Of a stretch of 7,237 nt of DNA, positions 1 to 7,183 are shown in pieces. The translations under genes were made by a program, and so were the position numbers. The notes under the pieces are model-generated. The model did no database searches. It was not told where the DNA came from and saw only the letters and a list, made by a program, of their open reading frames with translations. Each line of letters begins with the position of its first letter. The first letter of the stretch is position 1. Source of the DNA: JADHUC01 sp964617665 (GTDB taxonomy: Bacteria; Planctomycetota; Planctomycetia; Pirellulales; Pirellulaceae); contig CAZUAH010000672.1 in the NCBI GenBank assembly GCA_964617665.1, positions 1 to 7,237 of the forward strand, read 5' to 3'.

Positions 1-1562
1 TCGACGGCCTCCGGCTCCTCTGGCCAGACATCGAGAATGTGGTTGGCCAGCGCTTCAAGCCGTTTGACCACGCCACGGGCCTTTTCACTCTTCGGCGTCT
101 GTGATTGGTAGATCTTCATGTATGACGCCAATGCAATCTTTGCGCTTTGGCACGCCCCGGTTGCGTCGGGATCCCGCGACGCCTCGTCGCCCAACTCGGC
201 CGCTTTCTCGTAAGCTCCATTCGAGTAGTGCAAATAGCACAGAAAGTATCGGACCATGTCGACGTCTTCCTTCGGCGTCTGATCTTCAGTCAGTTTCAGG
301 GCGAGCTGGAAGTGACGGATCGCCTCGGCTTGCTTCTCCTTCAACTTCGCCCGTAACGGGTCAGGCTTCGCGTCAATGGTCTCGAACTCGGGCTCGATGT
401 CGACCGCCACAACGGACACGCCTGCGCGAACCATTTTCATTCTGATTTCCTTGATCTCGTCCAGCACATCCCTGCCGGCCGCTTTCGCCTCGGCAAATGT
501 GCGCGGTTCAGGCGGCTCTACGTCCCCGATATCGGCCAGCAGTTTCCGCGCCTCGGTTTGAAACGTTCCCGCTCGCCCCGCAACGAACTCGGCCAAGGCT
601 CTGGCCTTCACTTGGTGTGTGGCTTTCTTACGGTCGTCGTCGAGCGTTTCGGCCAGCAGCCAATGTGCGCGAGCCAGACGGAATTGGATTCCTAACGAAT
701 CGCGCGACCCACGCTTCTGTTCGTCGAGCTGCTTCAGCCACTCGTCACCTCGGGCAGCGGCCCGTTCATATTCCTTCTGCGAATCGTCAAGCCAGATTTC
801 CAACGTCAAACTCATGGCTTTTGTCTTAGGTGCGACGAACACTGGCAAATCCGGCTGAGCGAGTAACTCTTCCAGTCGCTGTAACGCCTCCTCGCATTGG
901 CCGAGCTTCTTCAGGCAGCGGCCTTGGTACAGTCGGGCGTACAGGCCCGCCAGTCGAGAGCGGTACTTCTTGTAGATATCCTCATACTCTTCGGCCGCCT
1001 TCTCAAGGATCTCTTTGCGGCTTGCGTCTTGCGGATCATACGTATCCGCTGATTCTTCCAGCACTGCCGCCATCAGCAACTGGGCCTGAAGGTAATCGGC
1101 CCGCATCCGGTCGCGGGTGGCCAGTCGTCCGGGGTTTGCAGGAAGGGGAGGCGAATTGAGCTTTGAGAGCACTGCTATCAATTCCGCCTCAAGCGTCTCG
1201 AAGTTCTCATAGGCTTGCTCGTACGAGTTCCGAGCTTCGGCTTGCTCGTTTCCGTCTGTATTCCCCGAACGCTCCATCTGCATGCGTGCCCGTTCTACGA
1301 AGATATTGCCGATTTGCGATCGGGCAGAATAGGCCGATGGGTGTTTCGGGGTTTCTTTCAGAAATGTACGAAAGACCGCCTCCGCCTCGTCGAGCAGTTC
1401 ACCGCGTCGCTCGACATCCCGCTCTTGACGAGCTTCTTCGAGCACTTTTATTCCGCGTTCGTAATCCGGCGCATCCGCATCCGCGAAACACGGACGAGCA
1501 CCGAGCATGAGAAGTGCAAAGCCCAACACACGGCAGCCCAAATACGGTCGATCGAGACTCAT
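1..1562 (-). CDS. Secreted TPR-like helical repeat protein, 3' end beyond window
   Basis: Reading the minus strand from 1562 gives an uninterrupted frame of 520 codons to the left edge, so the C-terminus is missing. Residues 1-27 look like a Sec signal peptide: a short basic start, a hydrophobic core (VLGFALLMLG, 12-21) and a likely cleavage after CFA at 25-27. There is no convincing lipobox. The rest is rich in Ala, Glu, Leu and Lys and predicted all-helical. Segments with TPR-like spacing lie near residues 57-92, 184-234 (LYQGRCLKKLGQCEEALQRL) and 410-462 (YLHYSNGAYEKAAELGDEAS). An ATG at 1562 is preferred because GAGG (1569-1572 on this strand) sits six bases upstream. An in-frame ATG at 1574 is possible but would lie on top of that site. 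Such proteins usually act as periplasmic or envelope scaffolds for protein contacts. No specific function is recognised. It is transcribed divergently from the sialidase/sulfatase pair. Confidence 0.85.
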   Translation of the reverse strand, partial: MSLDRPYLGCRVLGFALLMLGARPCFADADAPDYERGIKVLEEARQERDVERRGELLDEAEAVFRTFLKETPKHPSAYSARSQIGNIFVERARMQMERSGNTDGNEQAEARNSYEQAYENFETLEAELIAVLSKLNSPPLPANPGRLATRDRMRADYLQAQLLMAAVLEESADTYDPQDASRKEILEKAAEEYEDIYKKYRSRLAGLYARLYQGRCLKKLGQCEEALQRLEELLAQPDLPVFVAPKTKAMSLTLEIWLDDSQKEYERAAARGDEWLKQLDEQKRGSRDSLGIQFRLARAHWLLAETLDDDRKKATHQVKARALAEFVAGRAGTFQTEARKLLADIGDVEPPEPRTFAEAKAAGRDVLDEIKEIRMKMVRAGVSVVAVDIEPEFETIDAKPDPLRAKLKEKQAEAIRHFQLALKLTEDQTPKEDVDMVRYFLCYLHYSNGAYEKAAELGDEASRDPDATGACQSAKIALASYMKIYQSQTPKSEKARGVVKRLEALANHILDVWPEEPEAV

Positions 1563-1606
1563 GACGGACCTCATTTGAAAAGCAGACTGAATTTACCCCC
1601 AACCGC

Positions 1607-1636
1607 ACTATACCGATTCGTTCCAAGCAGCTGCAA
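1607..1636 (-). promoter_or_regulatory. Candidate sigma70-type promoter of the TPR-like gene
   Basis: On the minus strand TTGCAG (1636-1631) is followed after 18 bases by TATAGT (1612-1607). These match the -35 and -10 consensus at 4/6 and 5/6 positions. Transcription would begin near 1600, leaving a leader of about 38 bases that contains the GAGG ribosome binding site. Planctomycete promoters are often poorly matched to the E. coli consensus, so this is a candidate only. Confidence 0.35.
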
Positions 1637-1684
1637 GTATTCGCGCGGCTTCCTTTCCTAGCGTTACTCCAATCTGTCAGTACG

Positions 1685-2124
1685 ATGGACAACCCACCGG
1701 ACGCACGACAGAGAAGTCATATTTACGGAGCCGGCAATGGAGCTGCGACTGTGGAGAGAATCTGGGAGAACACGGCAGCGTCGCTGCACATGAGTACGCC
1801 TGTGTTGCTCGACGGCAAGGTTTACGGGCTGTCTCGCATGAAATCAGGGCACTTGTTCTGCCTGGACGCCAGCACGGGTGAGACCTCTGGGAGGGTGAGG
1901 GCCGGTTTGCCAAGAACGCCGCAAGCCTAGTCGTAGACGATCTGTTGGCCATGCTGACATCCGACGGAAAACTGATTTTCGCCAAACCGACCGCAACGGG
2001 TTTAGACCGTATGGCCAAGTATCCCGTCGATCCCAGCGGCCGAGCATGGGCGCATCCAGCTCTGGTGGGAAAACGCATTCTGGTTAGGGGCGACGAAGAT
2101 CTGATCTGTTGGTCTCTTCCTTGA
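1685..2124 (+). pseudogene. C-terminal relic of a PQQ-binding-like beta-propeller protein, frameshifted
   Basis: Two adjoining frames together spell the end of a PQQ-like (BamB/quinoprotein-type) propeller protein. The first frame, from about 1730 to 1885, contains RIWENTAASLHMSTPVLLDG and GHLFCLDASTGET. The second frame, 1888-2124, continues with WEGEGRFAKNAASLVV, LTSDGKLIFAKPTATG, AWAHPALVGKRILVRG and ends WSLP-stop. Both halves have the alternating hydrophobic, Gly-rich blade pattern. The expected G-x-T-L-W blade motif is restored if one base is added near 1884-1887, so the break looks like a one-base deletion. Without it the first frame stops at 1928. Only about 130 residues remain of a family that is usually 400 or more, and no blade upstream of about 1720 is visible in any plus frame. 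The ATG at 1685 lacks a ribosome binding site. The frame join could be a sequencing error, but the missing 5' part independently marks it as a remnant. Confidence 0.75.
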
Positions 2125-2227
2125 TATCGTCCTCGGATTGCAGTCACCTTGTCCTTTAGCGATCACGGTGAGTAAATGAGAGAATACCCACTGTTCCTTA
2201 ATCTTCGGGCTGGTAGTCTATTGCCTA

Positions 2228-2257
2228 CTGCCACGACCTTTCGATCATGAGCATAAT
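2228..2257 (+). promoter_or_regulatory. Weak candidate promoter of the sialidase-fusion/sulfatase operon
   Basis: CTGCCA (2228-2233) and CATAAT (2252-2257) are separated by 18 bases and match the -35 and -10 consensus at 4/6 and 5/6 positions. Initiation near 2264 would give a leader of about 60 bases before the ATG at 2325. The rest of the gene-free stretch 2125-2324 shows no ORF, no strong hairpin with a T-tract and no clear operator palindrome. Confidence 0.25.
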
Positions 2258-2311
2258 TCAGTCTGGAACCCCCTCACAAATCAAAACGCCCGAAAGTCAC
2301 CTGTCACGAGT

Positions 2312-2317
2312 TTGAGG
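2312..2317 (+). promoter_or_regulatory. Ribosome binding site for the FG-GAP/sialidase fusion gene
   Basis: TTGAGG ends seven bases before the ATG at 2325. It fixes that start, and the protein read from it begins directly with a signal peptide. Confidence 0.6.
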
Positions 2318-2324
2318 CACGATT

Positions 2325-5318
2325 ATGAAACTGACAACACTCCTACTCTTGCCACTTGCCATCGCAACCGCTGCCTCCGCGGCCGGCGAGAACGATTGGA
2401 AACTTCAACCACTGAAACACAACCACCCGGGCCTTGTCGTCGATCTGGGCGTCGGATTGTGGGCTTGGCCGATGCCGATGGATTACGATGGGGACGGCGA
2501 TATGGACCTGCTGGTCGCCTGTCCTGACAAGCCGTCAAACGGCGTCTATTACTTCGAGAACCCGACCCAGGATCCAAAGGTGAAGATGCCGGTCTTCAAA
2601 CCGGGGGTCCGCCTTGGGAAGACGACGCACAATTTCCAGGTCAGCTTTGTGGACGGCAAACCTCGGATACTGAAGCCGGGCTACGAATTCGTGCGCGATG
2701 AACAGACTGGGAAGTTCGATTTCGACCGGCCGAAAAAAATCTATCCGAAAACCAACATCCACGAGAATGGAGTCCGGGCCAACATGTGGCGCTACGTCGA
2801 CTACGATGGCGACGGAGATCACGATCTGGTCGTCGGCGCGGGCGACTGGACCGATTACGGCTGGGATCACGCCTATGATAAGAACGGCCGCTGGCGGAAC
2901 GGGCCGCTGCATGGCTACGTCTACTTGATTGACAACGAAGGCTCCGATGCGGAGCCGCGGTACTCGGAAAAGCCGCGGAAACTAGGGGCCGGCGGCGGCG
3001 ACATCGACGTTTTCGGCTGGCCATCGCCCAACTTTGCCGACTTCGATAACGATGGCGACCTTGATCTGTTGTGCGGCGAGTTCCTGGACGGCTTCACCTA
3101 TTTCGAGAACATTGGCTGCCGTGAGAAACCCGCCTATGCTGCAGGTCGAAAGCTGATGGCCCGTGATGGCAAGCCGTTAGTCATGGATCTACAGATGATC
3201 ACGCCAACCGCAATCGATTGGGACGGTGATGGAGATTTCGATCTGGTCGTCGGCGACGAGGACGGAAGAGTCGCCTTGGTCGAAAACACGGGCGAGTTCG
3301 ACGGTAGTTTTCCGATCTTCGAGATGCCTGTCTACTTTCAGCAGGAAGCCGACACCCTGAAGTTCGGCGCCTTGGCTACGCCGTGGGCCTGCGACTGGGA
3401 TGGCGATGGCGACGAGGACATTCTGTGCGGGAATACAGCCGGCTACATCGGATTCTTCGAGAATCTGGGGCGTGGACCGAACGGTATGCCGAAATGGGGT
3501 GCTCCGGAATTGCTGAGCGTTGATGGTAAGCCCTTCCGAGTGATGGCCGGACCAAGCGGTTCGATTCAGGGCCCTTGCGAGGCAAAGTGGGGATATACAA
3601 CGTTGTCGGTCGCGGATTGGGACGAAGACGGAGGTCCTGATGTTCTTTTTAACTCGATCTGGTCGCAAATCGGTGTACTTCGGAATGACGAAGGGAAGCT
3701 TACCGATGTGCCGCCGGAAACCGGTATCCAAGAAGAGCCTCCGAAGTGGTACTGGTGGCAGTCGAAAACTAACTCAGCCCTGACTCAATGGCGGACCACT
3801 CCCGTCGCGATCGATTTCGATGGAGACAAGCGTCTGGACCTTGTGGCTTTGGATCAGGAAGGCTACCTGACCTTGCGACTGCAGGGGAAATCGGCGGAAC
3901 GTATCTTTGTCGACGAAGACAGCGGCCTCCTTCGTCTCAACCCGAAATCCTGCGGCAGCTCCGGCCGATTCAAGTTGGCAGTGGTTGACTGGGATGGCGA
4001 CTCGCGGCACGACGTGCTTGTCAATTCGGAGAATGCCACATGGTATCGCAACTGCGAGGAGCGCAACGGCAAGATCGTGCTCAAGCGAATCGGCAACCTT
4101 GCCCGCCGCAACGTGGCCGGCCATACTTCCAGCCCGTCCGTTTGCGACTTTGACCGGGACGGCAAACCGGACCTGCTGGTCGGCGCGGAGAACGGGCGGA
4201 TCTACCACATCAATCACAAGGACTGCATTCAATACTCCGGCGACCAATTGAAAGCTCGTCCGCCAAAGCCGACACCTGTGCCGAGATTCCCCGGCTTTGT
4301 CAGCGAGGACTTTGTCTTTACGAAGGCGAAGTTCCCTCAGTGTCACGCATCGACGATCTGCGAAACCAGCCGCGGTCTTGTCGTAGCCTGGTTCGGCGGG
4401 ACAAAAGAAAAGGCCAAGGACGTAGGCATCTGGGTCAGCTACCACGACGGCAATCGTTGGACCGCGCCGAAGGAATGGGCCAACGGTGTGCAGCATGAGG
4501 ATCTTCGTCATCCCTGTTGGAACCCAGTACTATTCCAGCCGCCTGGCGACGCCCCGACGCTGCTATTCTTCAAGGTCGGCCCGAGTCCAAGTACCTGGTG
4601 GGGTGAAATGATGGTCAGCTACGACCGGGGGCGCACTTTCCGCCAGCGCCGTCGCCTGCCCGAAGGCATCGACGGGCCGGTTCGCTGCAAGCCGATTCTG
4701 TTGAGCGATGGCGACACGCTGCTGTCCGGTTCCTCGACAGAATACGACGGCTGGCGAGTGCATTTCGAGAAGGTCCGTCTCCTGGACGGCCAGCCGCATG
4801 GCACTTGGAAGCGGATTGGCCCGATCAATTCAGCAGACGAGTTCAACGCCATCCAGCCTACGTTTCTGCAGCATCCGGACGGAAAACTGCAGGTGCTCTG
4901 CCGAACTCGGGAAAGTGTGATCGCTACGAGTTTCTCCGAAGACGGTGGCGATACGTGGTCGACAATGGAAGCCACCAACCTGCCCAACCCGAATTCGGGC
5001 ATCGAGGTCGTGACACTGAACGATGGCCGCCATCTCTTGATCTACAACCACCTCGGTTCCGGCGTAACCGGCTGGGGACGTCGTGGGTTGCTAAACCTAG
5101 CCATTTCCGAGGACGGGCTGGAGTGGCGCAAGATCGCCGTGCTAGAGCAAGAGGAGAGGGCCGAGTTCAGCTACCCCGCCATCATCCAGACGAAAGACGG
5201 ACAGGTCCACATGACTTACACGTGGAAACGACAGCGCATCAAGCACGCGGTCGTCGATCCCACGAAGATCCAGGCTGGTGATGTGTTGACCAAGGGGAAC
5301 TGGCACGCCGAACCGTAG
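2325..5318 (+). CDS. Exported FG-GAP/VCBS beta-propeller fused to a BNR sialidase-like domain
   Basis: This is a 997-residue protein. Residues 1-20 form a signal peptide (LTTLLLLPLAIATAASA, cut near AAG), so it acts outside the cytoplasm. Residues about 40-640 form a propeller with nine D-x-D-x-D-x-x-x-D calcium loops starting at 53, 159, 239, 298, 357, 431, 497, 555 and 608, each followed by hydrophobic residues and a Gly- or Asn-containing strand (for example DWDGDGDFDLVVG). A Pro-rich linker (RPPKPTPVPRFPG, 645-657) leads to a BNR_2/COG4692-type sialidase-like domain at about 659-985. Asp boxes there include SYDRGRTF (765-772) and SEDGGDTW (871-878), with degenerate ones at 705 and 928. 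The end carries SYPAIIQTKDG (949-959) and YTWKRQRIKH (965-974), conserved in predicted neuraminidases and a plausible site for the catalytic Tyr (Y950). The GH33 FRIP motif is not seen. The likely role is binding plus exo-hydrolysis of an acidic glycan; sialic acid as substrate is unproven. It lies 31 bases before the sulfatase gene. Confidence 0.92.
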   Translation: MKLTTLLLLPLAIATAASAAGENDWKLQPLKHNHPGLVVDLGVGLWAWPMPMDYDGDGDMDLLVACPDKPSNGVYYFENPTQDPKVKMPVFKPGVRLGKTTHNFQVSFVDGKPRILKPGYEFVRDEQTGKFDFDRPKKIYPKTNIHENGVRANMWRYVDYDGDGDHDLVVGAGDWTDYGWDHAYDKNGRWRNGPLHGYVYLIDNEGSDAEPRYSEKPRKLGAGGGDIDVFGWPSPNFADFDNDGDLDLLCGEFLDGFTYFENIGCREKPAYAAGRKLMARDGKPLVMDLQMITPTAIDWDGDGDFDLVVGDEDGRVALVENTGEFDGSFPIFEMPVYFQQEADTLKFGALATPWACDWDGDGDEDILCGNTAGYIGFFENLGRGPNGMPKWGAPELLSVDGKPFRVMAGPSGSIQGPCEAKWGYTTLSVADWDEDGGPDVLFNSIWSQIGVLRNDEGKLTDVPPETGIQEEPPKWYWWQSKTNSALTQWRTTPVAIDFDGDKRLDLVALDQEGYLTLRLQGKSAERIFVDEDSGLLRLNPKSCGSSGRFKLAVVDWDGDSRHDVLVNSENATWYRNCEERNGKIVLKRIGNLARRNVAGHTSSPSVCDFDRDGKPDLLVGAENGRIYHINHKDCIQYSGDQLKARPPKPTPVPRFPGFVSEDFVFTKAKFPQCHASTICETSRGLVVAWFGGTKEKAKDVGIWVSYHDGNRWTAPKEWANGVQHEDLRHPCWNPVLFQPPGDAPTLLFFKVGPSPSTWWGEMMVSYDRGRTFRQRRRLPEGIDGPVRCKPILLSDGDTLLSGSSTEYDGWRVHFEKVRLLDGQPHGTWKRIGPINSADEFNAIQPTFLQHPDGKLQVLCRTRESVIATSFSEDGGDTWSTMEATNLPNPNSGIEVVTLNDGRHLLIYNHLGSGVTGWGRRGLLNLAISEDGLEWRKIAVLEQEERAEFSYPAIIQTKDGQVHMTYTWKRQRIKHAVVDPTKIQAGDVLTKGNWHAEP
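2481..4178 (+). repeat. Nine calcium-loop (DxDxDxxxD) propeller repeats inside the fusion protein
   Basis: The encoded loops DYDGDGDMD, DYDGDGDHD, DFDNDGDLD, DWDGDGDFD, DWDGDGDEDI, DWDEDGGPD, DFDGDKRLD, DWDGDSRHD and DFDRDGKPD are spaced 106, 80, 59, 59, 74, 66, 58 and 53 residues apart. The first five are near-canonical. The last four lose the Asp at loop position 7, and two also lose the Gly at position 6, but all keep acidic residues at positions 1, 3, 5 and 9. Calcium binding is therefore still expected in every loop. This is a protein-level repeat, not a DNA repeat. Confidence 0.85.
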
Positions 5319-5349
5319 ATATCGATCATCAAACACCGGACACGCGACC

Positions 5350-6867
5350 ATGAACTGCAGAAATCGGACCGGCAACCTCGGTCGACGTTGGACGTTTTCT
5401 CTTCGAGGCTTGATTCTTCTGGGCCTGTTCCTGAGCATTGTGCAGTCAAGCGCGGCTCACTCGGCACCCAACGTTCTGTTCATCGTTGCCGACGACCTGA
5501 ACTGCGCCATCGGGCCGTATGGCGACCCTGTCGCGATCACGCCGAACCTTGACCGTCTTGCGGCGCGCGGTCTCGTTTTTGATCGAGCCTATTGCCAGCA
5601 AGCTGTCTGCAATCCGTCGCGTTCGTCGTTTTTGACCAGCCTACGGCCAGACAGGGTCGGCGTGGACGATTTGCGCAAGTATTTCCGCGACACCGCGCCG
5701 AACGGAGAGAACATCGTCACGCTGCCGCAACATTTCAAGAACCGTGGTTACTTCTGTCAGAACATCGGTAAGCTGTTTCACAACATGGGCGAAACACAAG
5801 ACCGGCGTTCATGGTCGATTGACGAAGTGCTGTTCAAAGGCACCCACGCCGCCGATACCGTTTTCGCCAACAGGCCGATCCTGCCCGGCCAAAAGAAACC
5901 AGCCTTCAAGGCCCCGGTCACCGAGGCCCACGATGTCCCCGATACGGCATATCGCGATGGCCAGATCGCCAATCTGGCAGCGGCCATGCTCCGAGATCAT
6001 GCCGGAAGCCCTCAGCCGTTCTTTCTCGCCGTTGGTTTCTGGCGTCCCCATCTACCATTCGTCGCACCAAAGAAGTACTGGGACCTTTACGATCCTGAAA
6101 CGATCCCTATGCCCGCCCCAGCCGATTCGCCGACGGACGTGCCCGCGATTGCCATGCACCCATCGCGTGAGATTCGCGGTTATGGGCACGTTCCGAAGGA
6201 TCGCGATTTCACCGGCGAGGAAATCCGCCATTACCGCCTCGGCTATTACGCTTCCATCAGCTTTCTCGATGCGCAGGTCGGCGAAATTCTCGACGCGTTG
6301 GACGAAAGCGATCTGGCCAATGACACGATCGTTGTATTCACCTCCGACCACGGATTCCACATCGGCGAGCATACGCTCTGGGGAAAGACCTCCAATTTTG
6401 AACTCGACGCTCGTGTCCCGCTGATCATTGCAGCGCCGGATCATCCGAAAAGCCACGGCCAAACTACACAAGCGCTGGCCGAGTTGGTCGATCTGTATCC
6501 CACTCTGGCCAGCCTTGCGGGCATCGCAGGCGATCTACCCAAAGACCTCGACGGCGTCAGCCTCCAGCCCGTTATCGACGATCCTAACACATCGGTGAAG
6601 GACGCCGCCTTCACCCAACATCAGCATCCGTTTTACGGCAGCTCGAAAAACTGGCAGGCGTGGGGCTACTCGATTCGAACCGACCAGTGGCGATATACCG
6701 AATGGCGAGCCATCGCGGACGGTATTGTGATCGCGCGCGAGCTTTACGACCATGAGAACGATCCAAAAGAAACACGCAACCTCGCCGCAAATCCGGATCA
6801 TCGCGACACGGTCAACAAACTGGCATCCCGCCTCGCGAAATCTGTCGCGGCAGGCTGGGGAGAATGA
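5350..6867 (+). CDS. Exported type I sulfatase, iduronate-2-sulfatase-like (S1_7-type)
   Basis: This is a 505-residue arylsulfatase-superfamily enzyme that would hydrolyse a sulfate ester on a glycan. Residues about 15-37 are a signal peptide with a long basic lead-in. The mature protein starts NVLFIVADDL, with metal-binding D48 and D49. The C-x-P-S-R motif (C87-N-P-S-R91) is intact, so Cys87 would be converted to formylglycine by a maturase encoded elsewhere. Other expected active-site residues are K141 and H144 (GKLFH), H234 (WRPHLPF), D333 and H334 (SDHGFHIGEH, with H337) and K346 (GKTSNFELDARVPL). Length and motif order match iduronate-2-sulfatase-like proteins common in planctomycetes. 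A ribosome binding site is not obvious before the ATG at 5350. The stop of the upstream gene is only 31 bases away, so it is probably co-transcribed. The substrate is not shown by the sequence: iduronate or a similar uronate 2-sulfate, or another sulfated sugar, are all possible. Confidence 0.92.
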   Translation: MNCRNRTGNLGRRWTFSLRGLILLGLFLSIVQSSAAHSAPNVLFIVADDLNCAIGPYGDPVAITPNLDRLAARGLVFDRAYCQQAVCNPSRSSFLTSLRPDRVGVDDLRKYFRDTAPNGENIVTLPQHFKNRGYFCQNIGKLFHNMGETQDRRSWSIDEVLFKGTHAADTVFANRPILPGQKKPAFKAPVTEAHDVPDTAYRDGQIANLAAAMLRDHAGSPQPFFLAVGFWRPHLPFVAPKKYWDLYDPETIPMPAPADSPTDVPAIAMHPSREIRGYGHVPKDRDFTGEEIRHYRLGYYASISFLDAQVGEILDALDESDLANDTIVVFTSDHGFHIGEHTLWGKTSNFELDARVPLIIAAPDHPKSHGQTTQALAELVDLYPTLASLAGIAGDLPKDLDGVSLQPVIDDPNTSVKDAAFTQHQHPFYGSSKNWQAWGYSIRTDQWRYTEWRAIADGIVIARELYDHENDPKETRNLAANPDHRDTVNKLASRLAKSVAAGWGE

Positions 6868-7170
6868 ACACGCCGCAATGGCTCCAGGGTCCGTCGCTCG
6901 GCTGATAGGTGGGCGGTTGCGGCAAAGTGCAGGAGCCAACCGTGCCGAAGGCGTCGGCATTGTCCGGAGTCTGTACGGCGCCGCCATCGTTGCTGGCGTT
7001 CAGGAACGTCTCCACGTTGGCGTCGGTACCTGGGACGGGACCGTCTTCGATGTTGCATGTGGGGCCGCCGCTGTTGTGCTGCAGGACGTAGCCGAGGTTC
7101 GCATTGTTGCGGTCGCACGCCACATTGGCCGAGTTGAGGTCCAGGCAGAAGGTGTTGCCAGCGTCGCTAG

Positions 7171-7175
7171 AGGAG
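7171..7175 (+). promoter_or_regulatory. Strong ribosome binding site at the right edge
   Basis: AGGAG ends eight bases before an ATG at 7184, the best-placed site of this kind in the window. It is the main reason for calling a gene start there. Confidence 0.5.
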
Positions 7176-7183
7176 ACACCGAA

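Noticed and set aside
101..1661. Several overlapping plus-strand ORFs of 60-148 codons
   Set aside because: They lie opposite the continuous 520-codon minus-strand frame, have Arg/Ser/Pro-rich low-sense composition and lack convincing ribosome binding sites.
1677..2147. Minus-strand 156-codon ORF
   Set aside because: It is antisense to the PQQ-type propeller relic, whose plus-strand text has clear family character. The minus translation has none.
2144..2171. Possible terminator hairpin after the relic (TCACC ... GGTGA)
   Set aside because: The stem is only five base pairs around an 18-base loop with no T-tract, which is weaker than chance would readily give.
2265..2298. ECF-sigma-like GGAAC box before the fusion gene
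   Set aside because: GGAACC is present, but no convincing partner -10 element follows at the usual 16-17 base spacing.
3774..4511. Minus-strand 245-codon ORF
   Set aside because: It is a mirror of the Asp/Gly-rich propeller coding sequence, which leaves few stops on the opposite strand. No domain or signal is recognisable.
5744..6424. Plus-strand 226-codon ORF
   Set aside because: It is out of frame inside the intact sulfatase gene, with Ser/Arg/Pro-rich nonsense composition.
6909..7091. Plus-strand 60-codon ORF after the sulfatase
   Set aside because: It is the shadow of the minus-strand coding-like fragment, which has the better third-position bias. There is no ribosome binding site.
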